Below, one piece after another: positions 10,528 to 22,379 of a stretch of 64,000 nucleotides of DNA. The stretch's first letter is position 1, and the number at the start of each line of letters is the position of its first letter. The notes beneath the pieces are model-generated. The model saw only the letters and a program-made list of their open reading frames with translations. It did not search any database and was not told the DNA's origin. Position numbers and translations under genes: made by a program. Source of the DNA: Panagrolaimus kolymaensis. Taxonomy: Eukaryota; Nematoda; Chromadorea; Rhabditida; Panagrolaimidae. The stretch is from assembly GCA_028622995.1 (NCBI GenBank), contig JAJQJQ010000014.1, forward strand, positions 1,240,001 to 1,304,000. Reading direction: 5' to 3'.

Positions 10528-11644
10528 ATGTCGGATGATACTTCGTCAACAAGCCCATCAAATTCTTTTCATTTGGATGATGATGATGACTCCTTATCGA
10601 CAACTTCAGCTTCAGCTTCAATTCCAACTTCAATTACAGCATCACCGCATTCAACGACGACAACTTTGCCATCAACCATTGAATTTCATCGTCTAAATGG
10701 AGAAAGTTGTAAGCATTTTTCATCTTTGATTATTGTTGTTTATGTTGCTTCGATTTTGAATATAATAGTAATATTTTACTCGTTGTTTTTCAGCTACTCA
10801 ACAGTATATCAAGCGGCCTTTGAATGCATACATGATATGGACGGTTGAACAACGAGCAAAGATTCCCAAAGGAACCCATCAAAAGATGAATGCTGTGGTT
10901 AAGAATTTGGGTGAAATATGGAAGAAGATGTCTGATAAAGAAAAAGCTCCATATTTTGAACGTGCAAAGAAGCAATCAGATGAACACAAGCGTGCTTTAC
11001 TCGAAAATCCTAATCTTTCTTATGCTCCACCAAAGAAGAAGGCATGTCATGTTGATACATCAAGGCCACTGACTCCTGCTCAATCTGAATCGCCTGTTCC
11101 TTCTATGTCTCCGGCACCAAATGGCTATGTTTACAATCATAATGGTTTTCCTGTTTTAACTGCTGGTCTTACGTATACTCCAAATGGGATTCCTGTTTCA
11201 AATGCAACACGTATCAATTATTATCAATCTCCAAGTGGTCATCTTTCAAGTCAATCAAATGTTCGAATTGTTCCTGCAGTTTCAAATCGTCAACCTCAAA
11301 CACCTCAACAACATCAACCTGGAACTATATTATACTATGATCCAACTTCAAACACTTATACGTCTCAACAAGCTCAACAAAGTGGAAGTTATCAAAATCA
11401 AGCTCAACAATCTCGAATGATGGCGCCTCCACCTCCTGTTCAACAGCAACAACCTTCATATCATCAACCACCAATGGCAGCTGCACCAGATGATTCTCAA
11501 CTTACTTCAGCTCAAATATGTGAAAGATATTATGCTGCTTTGACTCGGCCAATGTTCCAAAGCTGCTTTGAAAGTCCTTCAAATTTGCGTGATCCAAATT
11601 ATTACTATGATTTACATATTCAACTTTTTAACCGTCCATTGTGA
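10528..11644 (+). CDS. SOX-like HMG-box transcription factor
   Basis: Two exons, 10528-10708 and 10794-11644, separated by an 85-bp intron (GTAAGC...TTTTCAG), encode 343 residues. After an acidic, Ser/Thr-rich N-terminus comes one HMG box at about residues 65-140: YIKRPLNAYMIW, MNAVVKNLGEIWKKMSDKEK, APYFERAKKQSDEHK, ending NLSYAPPKKK. The RPLNAYMIW core and the NLSYxPxKKK tail fit the SOX/TCF DNA-minor-groove class better than HMGB proteins, but the box is divergent (RPMNAFMVW expected for a classical SOX). The C-terminus is Gln/Pro-rich and likely an activation region. Which SOX group it belongs to cannot be told from reading alone. Confidence 0.75.
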
Positions 11645-12125
11645 TATTTGTATTGTAATATGCTTTTTTGTTGTTTTTTGTTCTTGCAAAATTTGTTTCT
11701 TATTATTAGTTATTGTAATCTTGTTTGTAGTACGATCTCAATAAATTTTGCAAAGTTGTTGTTATTTTGTTTTTTGGTTTTCTCTTGCTTGTGTGGCGGA
11801 AGTTTGATCGAGTTAGAGTATCCAGCATTGAAATCGTTAAAGCAGTCATCGAACAGTGATTTTTGCATTTAGTCTTTGTTAATAATGTTTGCAACTAAAA
11901 CTTTTGACTACCAAACAACGACTATGAATGCACTTGCGTTTGTTTGCTCGTTTAACAACTTGCCATTGTCGCGCTAAATTTAAAGTTTGAAAACAAACGT
12001 TGGAAGCATTTTTAGTTTTTATGCATTTCATTGTTATTTGTTAAACTTTATAAAGATTCATAACTAACAACTTTCTTTTCCTTTTATTGTTGCTGCTTTT
12101 TCTCTAACCTTTTCATATATTAATT
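11645..12125. other. Intergenic between HMG-box gene and hus-1
   Basis: 3' UTR of the HMG-box gene (AATAAA near 11740) followed by a T-rich hus-1 promoter. No coding signal. Confidence 0.5.
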
Positions 12126-13573
12126 ATGAAATTTACTGCAGTTGTTGATGATCCAATCGGATTTGAAGCTATTTCACGTATGTTTGTTTTCTTTCCCAAC
12201 AAATTTCATTGAGTGAATGGAGTATTTTTTAGAAGCATGTAAAAGTGTATTGCATTTTTCTCGAGATACTCGAATCACGCTAAGAATTTTACCGGATTGT
12301 ATTTATTTTGTTTGTGCAAATGGTTTACATCTTGGAAATTTTATGGAGATTAAGTTGCTTGAGGTCTGTTATCGCAGCAATTAGCTTTTTTTTATTGAAA
12401 GTTTTTGGATGAGTGAAAAGTGGACTAACTTGTTATAATGCTATTAGTGGCTTTGCTGTTTTGGTTTTTTTTGTAACCAATAGGTGCAGAAGGTCGACTA
12501 ACACAAGAAGAATATATAGAATTTAGTCTAAGTCCAGAATATTTCCATTCTAAAACTTCCATGTTTAGTTTATGGAAGCCCTTACATATCTTTAATTCCA
12601 ACGTTTTCAGTCAGAAATTTTCACTGATTTCAAAATGGAAGGTTATTCTGAGGAAAGAAATATGATAATAATGGAATTGAATGGACTTGATTTTTCTCCC
12701 TTATTTCAAGACCACAATGAAATCCTTCGTCTTAAGCTTCTCAAACGAGATCACATTCCAATGTTGGGTGCCGAATTAAAGCATGCTAAACTCGTAAAAA
12801 TGATTCCATTAAATTTGCCAAAAACTAAACAACATTCTGAATATTTGGCACCCGCGGTTAATCCATTTATTATTGGAATGAATGTTAATCCATTGAATAA
12901 CTTTGAAAATGTGATCAATACTTTTCATGAAGTTGGAATTGATATTTTGGTAAGAAAGAGGAGGTAGTGGATGTTATGATGGTACTCTGAGTAAAGAGGC
13001 ATTTGGAGTTTCAGAAAATGAACTTGAGTGGTTTCTAAAATGGATTTTTATGTTTTAAAAAAGACAAATTTATCGGCTCACTTATTCGCTTTTTAAATAA
13101 TTGCCACAGGTGGAAAAGCACTAACGTTATTTCCCCCAAACATTAACAGCTTTGACTAAAATATCTTTCGATGATTCATTTTTGTTTTCCAGGAAATGAA
13201 GCTAGTACCCAATGAAATCCATATTAATGGAATGACTGAATCTTCTTCAACATTTTCAATTATTTTTGAAGATTTACCTTTGATTGAAGATTACCTAAAA
13301 TCTCAAGGTCCTATTGCAACTGAATTTTTTCGAGTTAAAGTTTCAACTCTTCGTCAATTTTTTAATTCATTGCCATCAAGTGCTACAACTCGATTTAGCA
13401 TTCGTATGTTTCTTTTCTCTTTTTTTGTTACTGACATAAAAGTTTTTAAAAGTGGAATTCTTTATTTAGAAATTTCTAACATTGAACAAATGGTTTTCAA
13501 AGTGAAACATTTAAGTTTGGAATATTATTTTTATATGAGTGCTCTTCGTGATGAAGAAGAATTTGCTGAATAA
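12126..13573 (+). CDS. hus-1: HUS1 checkpoint clamp subunit
   Basis: Subunit of the RAD9-HUS1-RAD1 (9-1-1) ring that is loaded at damaged DNA and activates ATR signalling. Five exons join in frame: 12126-12177, 12233-12363, 12611-12949, 13193-13403, 13443-13573. The protein starts MKFTAVVDDPIGFEAIS as in HUS1, has ILPDCIYFVCANG and EIFTDFKMEG in the first PCNA-like lobe, then LKRDHIPMLGAEL, a linker (PINLP-type MIPLNLPKTK), and a second lobe ending LSLEYYFYMSALRDEEEFAE, equivalent to the VSLQYFIPAL end of human HUS1. Length about 287 residues is normal for HUS1 (human 280). The last intron is only 39 bp. A polyadenylation-like AATAAA lies near 13641. Confidence 0.88.
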
Positions 13574-14095
13574 TCGCAGCAACATATAACATCGCTAAAA
13601 TTATGTTTACTTGTTTATAATTTTACTATCGTTCAAATGAATAAAGATTTTTGTACATTCCTTAACCCCAATTGTTTTTTTTTTCACCTTATTTGCTTTT
13701 TACTGATAAGCAAGCATGTTGAACACTAAATATTCCAGCATTCTTCGATTGACACTTTATTGGAAGATAAAAAAAATTAGGCAATCAAAATCAAAAAAAA
13801 AAGGTGAATCAATGAAAGACGAAAGAAAAAAAAGTTGTGAAGAAAAAAGTTTTTCATTGCAAACTTTTTTTCGCTTCAAGCACTTTTAAAATTTGCGCCA
13901 AAAGCAAAATCTCTTACATAGATTTTTTCGCTTCCCTTCAATTACCCGAGAGTTTGGTCGTTTCCATTCGATTACGGTAATAGCCTTTTTTTTGCATCTT
14001 CCTTCGACGTTGTTTCACTTTTTTTCTTCTTCTTTCATTCAAAATCAAGTCAATCTTGTGTGCTCTTTCATAGCCGCAATTTCTCTGCCCAAAAA
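13574..14095. other. Intergenic between hus-1 and Y-box gene
   Basis: hus-1 3' UTR, then a T/C-rich promoter region of the Y-box gene. No supported ORF. Confidence 0.5.
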
Positions 14096-15071
14096 ATGTC
14101 AAACCAAGTAAGTTTTTTTTTCCAATTTATGTTCCTTCTTCTTTTATCAATCCCCTTCTTTTCAGGCTTATGTTCCTTATGCTGTTCTCCTTCGGCAACA
14201 TGAAGAAGCTCAAAAACTCAAGAAGGTTCTTGCCTCCAAGGTAACTGGAACAGTCAAATGGTTCTCTCTTCGGTATCACTATGGCTTCATTGCTCGAGAT
14301 GATGAACAAGGTGATGTATTCGTCCATCAAATGAACATTACGAAATCTCGCATGAAGCGCGTCTACCTTCGTTCACTTGCTCATGGAGAGAAAGTTGAAT
14401 TTGATGTCGTGGAAGGCAAAGTTGGCGATGAAGCTTCAAATGTTACTGGTCCTGATGGTGCTGATGTCCAAGGTGTCTATGTTATTCAACTTCGTTATCC
14501 AATTCGTTCAAATAACATGGGTCGTGGTATGTTTTCATGCATTTTTCTTTGTTCTTCTTCCACATGTCCTTTAAATAACTTTATACTAAACTTTTCTTTG
14601 TTTTCAGGCAACACATCTCGTCCTCCCAACTCTACTGGTAACATGGGTCGCCGTCAACGTCGTCGAAGCCGTACTGAAAACGATGATGAAAACTCTTCTC
14701 CTGCTCCACGTGAACGCCGCAATCGTCGCCGAAGTGACAATGGTGATAACGATGATGATACCAAGAAGTCAAGTCCTCAACAACAACCTGAAGGTGGTGA
14801 AACAACTGGTCAACGTGGTGATGGAGCTGGTCAACATGGAGAAGGAAATGGTCAACGTCGTTCTCGTGGAAACCGCAATCGTCGCAATCGAAATCGTACC
14901 ATCTCGGCTACAAAACCTGAAGCTCTTGAAAAGAAGATCGATGATGCAATCAGTGCTGTTGGTGCTGTCAAACTTACCAAACCTGAAGCTGATGATGATG
15001 CCGCTCCTGATGCCGATAAGAAGGTTGATGATATCGTTCAAGACGTTGGAAAAGCTCCTGTCGCCAATTGA
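14096..15071 (+). CDS. Y-box / cold-shock-domain RNA-binding protein
   Basis: An RNA- and single-strand-binding protein expected to package mRNA. Exons 14096-14107 (MSNQ), 14166-14526 and 14608-15071 join in frame to about 278 residues. The cold-shock domain spans about residues 30-110: [20 protein letters not shown] (RNP1), [11 protein letters not shown] (RNP2), then [21 protein letters not shown] and VQGVY. The tail has Arg-rich islands ([33 protein letters not shown]) between acidic and Gln stretches, the alternating charge pattern of metazoan Y-box proteins, as in C. elegans CEY proteins. The domain reads [11 protein letters not shown] instead of the usual KWFNVKNGYGF, a modest divergence. 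Coding exons are GC-richer with regular codon choice, suggesting high expression. Confidence 0.85.
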
Positions 15072-15426
15072 AGAACTCAAAATGCGATGTGAAAATCTCC
15101 ATTCTTTTTGTAACCTTATGTTTTGTTTATCATTTTTTTCGTTTTGTTTATTTCTTGTAAACTAAGGCGTTTTATAAATATTTGTTTTTACTCTTGTGTT
15201 TTGCGATTTGTAACGGATGCATTTTATTGTATTTTATACCTCATTCATTAGCAATAGTATTGTTGGAAGCAGATTAGCAGAGTTGATCATGAATTGATAG
15301 TTAGCTGAAGAAGGTATTTGGGCTTGAGATTAGAAAGAGAAAGTCCCAGCACGAAGGAAAGCGAGCAATTGCAATCAAAGTAAAACTTTAATGGCAATTC
15401 TTCTTTAAACTTTTTTCATTCTCTCC
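15072..15426. other. Intergenic between Y-box gene and MRM2
   Basis: About 355 bp with the Y-box 3' UTR. The short same-strand spacing would allow an operon, but no clear U-rich element and SL2-type acceptor pair was recognised. Confidence 0.4.
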
Positions 15427-16961
15427 ATGTTCTTCAACTGCTTCAAACTCAACAAATATTCATCGATATCATTGACGTTCTTGCGGAATAACAGTCATAA
15501 ATCAAAGAGAAATCACGATACAGAAAAATATTTGAAACGACAAGCTAATGATTATTTTAGTCGTTTAGCTAAAGAACATTCATATCGAGCTCGAAGTGCA
15601 TTCAAATTATTAGCAATAAATGAAAAACATAAAGTTATATTTCCTGGTTTGTTTACTTCTTTATCCTTTTTCTTCTCTTGTTGTTGTTACATAAAACTAA
15701 ACTAATGTTGTTGTTTTTCTTTCAGGTGATGTGGTTGTGGATATTGGAGCTGCACCTGGTTCATGGTCGCAAGTTGCTGCTGAATTAGTTTATGGTGGAC
15801 CATCAATTGCTACAGATCCTTTGGGTCATAATCCTGAAAATGATGGAAATGGATATGTTCTTGGTGTTGATATTCAAGTAAGTGTTATTGGAAGCTGGAA
15901 TCATAGAAGAAGAAGATGAAGAAGAACATAAACTTGTTACTGCTTGTTGACAATTTGTGGAAAACTCCAATTTCATTAGCTCAAGATTTTCATTATCATA
16001 ACCTGGGTTTAAAGCTTTTTAACGATATGATCATTCTTGATTCCAAAATATTCGTGGGACATTCCCCTACTTTTGATAACGATAATAACTTTTTCTTCAA
16101 ATTTCATGATTGAATTCATTAACTTTTTATTCTAATAATGCTTCATTAACTCCTAAATTTTTCATTGAGACTAATTTGTGCTTTTAGTCATTATCGAAGC
16201 AATCCATTTCTCTATGAAGGGAGAATTCTAAGGCAAGCTTCCTCCTCACTTTCCATTCCTCTGTTGCTTCTTTCATTTTTGTTCTAATAATTGCTGCCTT
16301 TTTTTACTTGAACAACATATTCATTAGCTTCAGTAAAACCTTGTCGCGATATTTCTTTGGGTGTTTTAAGTTGTAATGAAATTCGATGCAATGCTTCCTG
16401 AAGCCATCATAGTTGCAACAATATTTGATCCAACAGCTTCCTTTTTGATCTGAATTGCTTTTATGTGCCCTATTGCTTTACTTTATAATCCTTTTCTTTT
16501 TCAGCCTATAGCTCCTCTACCTCGAATAGATTTTATTGGACAAGGTGATATTACTCGAAGAAGCACTCATGAAAAAATTAGAACACATTTGAATGGACGA
16601 GAAGTGGATGCAATTATTAGTGATATGGCACCAAATCCTACTGGTAATCATCATCATTATTCATTCTTTGTTATTTGTACTAATCGTTAACTCTTTTTTA
16701 GGCAATCATTATACTGATCATCTTCGAATTATTCAACTTTGTCGTTTACTTATGGAATTAGCTGTCAAACAATCACCTCCATTATTTCCATTGAAAGCCA
16801 ACAGTCGATTCTTGTGCAAAATCTTTGATGGAGAACTAACAAGTGGATTTATGGAAGAATTGAAGCAACATTTCAAATCTGTTCAAATGGTAAAACCTAT
16901 AGCTAGTCGTGAAACTTCATCTGAATCCTATATATTTGCAAAGAATCCAATTGTTAGGTAG
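15427..16961 (+). CDS. MRM2: Mitochondrial rRNA 2'-O-methyltransferase (FtsJ family, MRM2-like)
   Basis: SAM-dependent 2'-O-ribose methylation of mitochondrial large-subunit rRNA. Four exons in frame, 15427-15646, 15726-15877, 16505-16643, 16702-16961, give about 256 residues. A basic, Ser-rich N-terminus is consistent with a mitochondrial presequence. The FtsJ catalytic K-D-K-E residues are visible: Lys in RARSAFKLLAINEKH, Asp in DAIISDMAPN, Lys in RFLCKIFDGE and Glu in RETSSESYIFA. The SAM-binding motif is VVDIGAAPGSWSQVA. The insert LGHNPENDGNGYVLGVDIQPIAPLP matches the MRM2/FtsJ layout. The 627-bp second intron holds no other gene. Confidence 0.88.
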
Positions 16962-17436
16962 TTTATTCATTGTTGTATTATTGTATCATAATTTGTTAAG
17001 TTTTTGCTTGAAAGAGATTGTAATAAAAAACTTTATGAAAAAAAGTAATTCTCGACTAAAGCATAGAGATTTTGAACCAAAAAGAATGGTATTCTAACTT
17101 TTGAGAATCCATCTTTGGGAATGCAAGCTTTTTTTATGATTCTTCTTGGAAACTATTACAACAAAAAGTAGTGTTCTGACAAGAGCTGTTGAATAATCGA
17201 AATCATTCCATTCTCGTTTCCGATTATCGATTAATCAAAATATGTACAAAGCCATGGATCGCGGGAATGAAATTTCTGAAAAACACAATAATAAAAAAGT
17301 TGTGAACAACAACAATAAGTAATCAAAAAAGCATGTGAAAAATCATAGATAAAAAGTTTGTGTAAAAACATTTATTATTCAAAACATAAAATACAGCAAA
17401 TACAATAATTACAAAGTTACTCTAATTTCTTCCACA
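16962..17436. other. Convergent intergenic region
   Basis: 3' UTR of MRM2 facing the 3' end of the minus-strand membrane-protein copy. No supported gene. Confidence 0.45.
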
Positions 17437-19613
17437 TCAATGTCGTTTCTTCTTCTTTTTCTTCTTTGACTTAGATTTTAATTTTTCAATGACCACTTTG
17501 TTGCTTTGCATCGGTGTTTCTATTGCTTCTTTTTTTGACTTTGATCTTTTCTCTTCAGAAGCATTGGGTGATGAATTCGTTTTAACAAGTTTTGTATCGT
17601 CGAAACATTTCGGTTCAATTTGATAGGCAGCTTCAATCGAGTTTGCAGGATAACCAAAAGCATGTCTTTCTTTAACACATGATTCACGTCTCCAAAATGG
17701 AAGTTCACGGCTAAAAACAAAATGACATGTTAATGAAGTTACAGTTAATCCCAAAAACATACCGCATGATTGCAAGTGCGCGTCGACGAGATTCATCAGG
17801 TTGATTGAGTGAGAAAGCAACGACCAGAAGCAAAGCCATAGAATATTTTGGAAGATGTTCTTCATCACCAGGAACCAGATGACCATATTCAAGTGCAAAA
17901 CATGTAAACTTGATATACTCTGGAGTATCATGATGTTGAAGGAACTTTCGAACATTTGATGTTATATGTGAGATATCTCCATTTTTACCAAATTCAGACC
18001 ATGTATTTTCAATTGATCGATCGATTTCTTCCTGAAACATAAACAACTACATAAAGTTAGTAATGATATAAAAGTAAACATACACAAGACCATTGATGGT
18101 AACAAACACATCACCAATTCGATTGTACAGGAGCGAAACTTCCACGCTGAGAATGTTCTTCTTTGGATCAGGTTTATAGCACCTATAAAATGAATCAAAA
18201 TGAGAAATGTAAACAAAAATGAAGAAAGATTATTTTGACATTTTCTCAATCATTTCTTTTGCATTTCCAACAAGAAGACCGTTTCTTTTCATGGAATCAT
18301 AATGTGAACCAAAAGATTGCTTCATGTTGAATGAACGTTGCGATTCAACGCTATCTCAGTATCGACCACGAAACCTTGAACCAGAACTTCGAGTTTTTGA
18401 TGATCCCATGTGGAGCGCCCATGCTCTTGATTGCTTCTTGATATTCTTTGGAGTTTGAGGTTCAACGATGAGAGGTTCTTTCGATTCGATCACAGGAATA
18501 GCAGGAGGAAGTTGCGGAGGTTCTTCGGTAATTTCAGTTGCAACAGTTGGTTGTTCCTTCTTCAGCTTTGCTTTATGCTGCTTTGGTTGTTCTAACTTTG
18601 GCATTGATTCTGGCCGCTGTGGTTGTTCTTTCTTTGGTTGAGGAGGAGCTTCTTTTCTCTTCTTTAGAGTTTTTGGTTTAGGAACTTCGAGCTTCTTTGT
18701 TTCTTCAATTTCAGCAGCTTCTTTCTTTTCTGGTTGAACTATTACATTCTCTTCTTCTTTTTGTTTAACTTCTTTACCAATAGTTATATCAGTTAAAGGA
18801 AGGTTGTTTAGTTCTTGCCTTTTCTTTTTGAGCAACATTTTTTTATAGCATATGACGAAGCTGAAAATGGTTGTTTTAGTTAATGTCATAAAAAATAAAC
18901 AAGCTTACACAACGATGACAATGATAACGAATAATGAAACAATTGCCCAAATCCACCATGTACTTGATTCCCCAGCTGCTTCTGTGGTAAAGGTAACAGC
19001 TTTGGAAGTTGATGACGAAGTCGTTGTAGATGGTGGAGGAACATACATTTTAGCATTCAGGATTGTGATAGGACATGATTCCGAAACTTGATGAACTTCA
19101 TTTGTGATTCTATTTTCTTTATCAACAACGGGATCACAGCTGCCAGCAAAATAACCACAATATGATGCTTGAAGATCTTTCATTCGAATAAAAGAGCAGT
19201 TGCTGTTGAGCTTGGTTTTAGAATATTCAATGCCATCCATCAATTTGATGTAGTTATCATTTGCTTCAACTTGAAATGGACAAAAGTTTGATAGAGAATG
19301 GCAAAGATCAGTTGAAAATGATGGTTCGTTAGAGCTATAACAAAACAAGACTCTAAAATATAAAGTTAAAAATTTTTACAAAATGAAACAACTTACTTTT
19401 TCCAGTACATTTGTGTAAATCAACTTCAAAATCCAACTTTCCATTTGTAAGAACAAGTTGAGCACTTCCAGGAGACATTTCTTACTCCACCATTTGTTGT
19501 TTCTTCGAATGATCATCAGACACAAGTTCAATGTTGAGATTCTTTAAAGTTGAAACACGTCCAGAATTTACAGCAACGAAGAAGAAGAAAAACAGGAGCG
19601 ATGAAACGAGCAT
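17437..19613 (-). pseudogene. Single-pass membrane protein copy 1, decayed
   Basis: Paralogue of the gene at 53811-56001. The order is: signal peptide (MLVSSLLFFFFFVAVNSG), Cys-containing ectodomain (about 19348-18960), a Thr/Ser stalk (PPPSTTTSSSTSKAVTFTTEA), a membrane segment (STWWIWAIVSLFVIIVIVV), then a Lys/Pro/Glu-rich cytoplasmic region and a conserved helical domain (NVRKFLQHHDTPEYIKFTC to LNQPDESRRRALAIMR) ending KKKKKKRH. Lesions relative to the other copy: a 7-nt deletion in exon 1 leading to TAA after QQMVE; an AGA-to-TGA stop at 18356-18358; and loss of a splice donor (GT read as AT at about 18233-18232). The protein family is not recognised. It looks nematode-specific. Confidence 0.7.
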
Positions 19614-19947
19614 TCTTTTTTTCTGTCGACGACTGCAATCAAAGGTTTCAAAAAGCGAAGAATGAAAGGTTTTTTGAGCATCAAAAATTGCTAATATCGA
19701 ATTTTGATGATTGCAAGGAATATGTTAAAATTTGCATAAATGCAAAAAAGCGTCATTGATTTGATTGCAAAATAAAAAGCTCAGAAAGATGGGAATTGCT
19801 TTTATTTTATTCCTTCAAAAACAAAAAAATGAAGAACAGATGAACTTTTGTTAGGGGCGCAACGACGAAAGATGTTTTATTCAGCAAAGAATTCAATGAA
19901 AGTAAATTTGTCCTTTTATTGAACATTTTGAAGTAATGATATTATTT

Positions 19948-19970
19948 GCCGTTGCTAAAATAGCAACGGC
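19948..19970. repeat. Conserved upstream hairpin, copy 1
   Basis: Perfect 9-bp inverted repeat GCCGTTGCT / AGCAACGGC around a 5-base loop, about 335 bp upstream of the copy 1 start codon. It is also present upstream of copy 2. Confidence 0.8.
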
Positions 19971-20160
19971 TTTCCAAAATTTATATATTTATCCAAAGCC
20001 GCAATAAAGGGCATTGATTTTTAATACGAACCTTTTGTAGGATCGTTTTAGATCAATTATAAAAATCCAGGAATTAATTCAAGATAGGTAAACATATAGT
20101 AAAATGGATGAATCAAAAGCGTATGGAAGATAACCAAAGAAATTACTATTTCCTTCTGTT

Positions 20161-21894
20161 TTTGTTATTTTTTTTTTTGCTGCACCCATTTCTCATTCAT
20201 ATAAAAGTTTTGATACATATTTTTTCCCTCATTTTTTTTGGATAAAAAAGGACACTCAGTAATCAATAAAATTATAAGCATTTGGTTTTTGTATCTAAAT
20301 TAGTTTCCAATGGATAAGTTAAGTTAGAATTGCCCTTAATGATGATATTTTTAATTTTAAAGCAGATATTTTTTTTGCTTTTGGACTGTGATTGGATGAT
20401 ATTCACGAAGTAAGCAAAATAAAACTTTAATTTTCAATAAACAAAAAAATGAAATCATGCGAGATACAATGTGTTTTTTTGTTGCTTTATATCAATTTCT
20501 TTCGCTTTTCAAATTTTCAAATGTTAAAAAAACTTGGAAATTTCAAAAATCCTAAAATATAATAATACAATTTTGCTTTTCTTTTTTTTCTTTGCTGCTT
20601 ACCAACTTTTTTAATTCCTTTTAAATCAGTATTTTTTTTGAATTAAAACTCATAAATTTGTCAATCAAACTAACTGCTTTCAAATATTATTATGCATTTT
20701 TTATGTCATCATTGACCAATTATTTATGACTCATTTTGTTTTCCAAATCAAAGCAAATAAAAATAAACACTTTTTAAAAATCACGCGTTTTAATTCATTT
20801 CATTCCATCCAACAAAGTGTTTCACATTTGAATTTTTTGTTTTATTTTTTTATCTTCGATCATTGCTTCTTTGATAGTTTTTTTTGTAGCATCAATAAAC
20901 AAAAAAACAACAACGAAAAAAAACAAAACAACAGGAAAACAGTTCTTTTTTCTTTTGTGCTGCTTCACTTGACTTTTAGCTTTAGTTGTTAGGGAAACAA
21001 ACTACCACCATCTCCTTCTTCCCATATATTTTTTTTTGTTCCATGGCTTTTAGTTGTTTGCTTTTTTTAAAGAAGCAGCTTATTTCATTACCCCTCTCGT
21101 GTGTTTTTTTTTGTTCTTATTTGTTATTTTTTTTCCCATAAAAATGTTTCTTATTTTTTTCTTCTGAAAAACACGTTATGATTTTTTGCTGATTATTGCT
21201 CAAACATTTTTATTTTGGGTTGTTGTTTCTCATTAAAAAAAATATTTCTTATTTGCATTTATTTCACTCTCTCCCTCTATTTCCCTCGTGTGCTTTTTTT
21301 TTGTCATTGGTAACAAACATAATTTCTTTTTAAAATCTGTGTTAAAAATGCAAAAACCATTCCTGTCAACAACAAAAAAAAGGAAAAAAAATTGAGGGAG
21401 GCTTTTTTTCATTGAGGTGAAAAGAATATTTCTTGTTACATATTTTTCCTCTTTTTTTCATTTTCTTCAGTTTCGTGATTTTTTTTTGATTAAACGTGAA
21501 AAAAAATGTTTGAGTTTTGTTGATTTTTTTCTTTTTGAAAAGTGTTTGTTATTGCTTTTTTTTTTGTTGCAAAAGTATTTGTTTGATTTAAATTTTGACT
21601 TTTTTGAATTATTTTGTTTGTCGATGACAAGTTTTATAAAATCAGAATAGTATTGTTGTGGCTGATTCACTTTTTTCCTTTTATTTCTTTTTTGATAAAT
21701 ACCTATGACGAATACCTATTTCAGAAATAGGTATTTAGAAATGAATTTTCCGGGTCCAAAATTTAGGAGCTTTTTTTTAAATATTTAACGTATATTTTCC
21801 AATTTGACGGGTTTATTTTATTTATTTTCTCGCTTCTTTGTTAACATTTTTAACCCTTAATTTTTTTGAAATCTTTACAGATTAATTTTTCATC
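20161..21894. other. Gene-poor T-rich region
   Basis: Long homopolymer T and A tracts; ORFs here are low-complexity Phe/Lys runs. Upstream region of the PMP3-like gene. No gene supported. Confidence 0.5.
21711..21735. repeat. 11-bp perfect palindrome
   Basis: AATACCTATTT, a CAG spacer, then AAATAGGTATT, about 160 bp upstream of the PMP3-like start; the half-motif TACCTAT also occurs just before it. Confidence 0.6.
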
Positions 21895-22209
21895 ATGCCA
21901 CTCACTGCAGGAGATTGTCCACGTCTTTGTTGTTCAGTTATTATTCCCGTAAGTTTTATTAAACCTTTTTAACGTATTTTGGAAATATAAATATTAATTT
22001 TTTTTAGCCCGTTGGTGTATTCTTTCAAATGGGATGTACATATCATTTAGCTTTATGTATTTTATTGACTTTACTTGGATATATTCCAGGGTAAGATTAT
22101 GTTATTATTCTTTGCTCGGTTTTTTGTTTTTACAAAAATTGCACAAATAGCTTTTTATGTTCCATTTTTTAGATTGATTTATGCAATTTATATTCTTGCT
22201 GAATATTAA
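21895..22209 (+). CDS. PMP3/UPF0057 small membrane proteolipid
   Basis: Three short exons, 21895-21948, 22008-22090 and 22173-22209, encode a 57-residue protein too split for a simple ORF scan. Sequence features are MPLTAGDCPRLCCSVIIPPVG, the hydrophobic VFFQMGCTYHLALCILLTLLG, and YIPGLIYAIYILAEY. These are the two membrane helices and the LLTLLGYIPGxIYAIY signature of the PMP3/UPF0057 family (yeast Pmp3, plant RCI2), which affect membrane potential and cation sensitivity. All junctions follow GT-AG and keep frame. The Cys-rich N-terminus (DCPRLCC) could be lipidated, as is usual in nematode members. Regulation not visible. Confidence 0.9.
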
Positions 22210-22379
22210 ATTTACGACTCCTACTCTCAAATGTCTCCCTACTTATTATTATGCAATTCACTCCATCTTCGCCGCCTGTTGTTATTTTTTTATTTTTATT
22301 AACAAAAATTTTCAAAAATAAAAATATTTTTTTCAAAATAAAGTGATTAAATTTTTTTAACAATTGACTAAATTTTTGA

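Larger units (their letters stand above)
17340..20160. repeat. Inverted duplication, arm 1
   Basis: The segment matches 53270-56090 in inverse orientation, including 3' UTR, all exons and about 500 bp of 5' flank down to a conserved hairpin. Similarity is strongest in the C-terminal exons and weakest in the ectodomain exon. The two arms are about 33 kb apart. Confidence 0.85.

Noticed and set aside
12475..12555. Possible extra exon in hus-1 (reading GAEGRLTQEEYIEFSL)
   Set aside because: Direct joining of 12363 to 12611 gives a HUS1-like sequence without any insertion.
14683..15165. Plus-strand alternative frame in the Y-box gene
   Set aside because: Overlaps a well-supported conserved exon in another frame.
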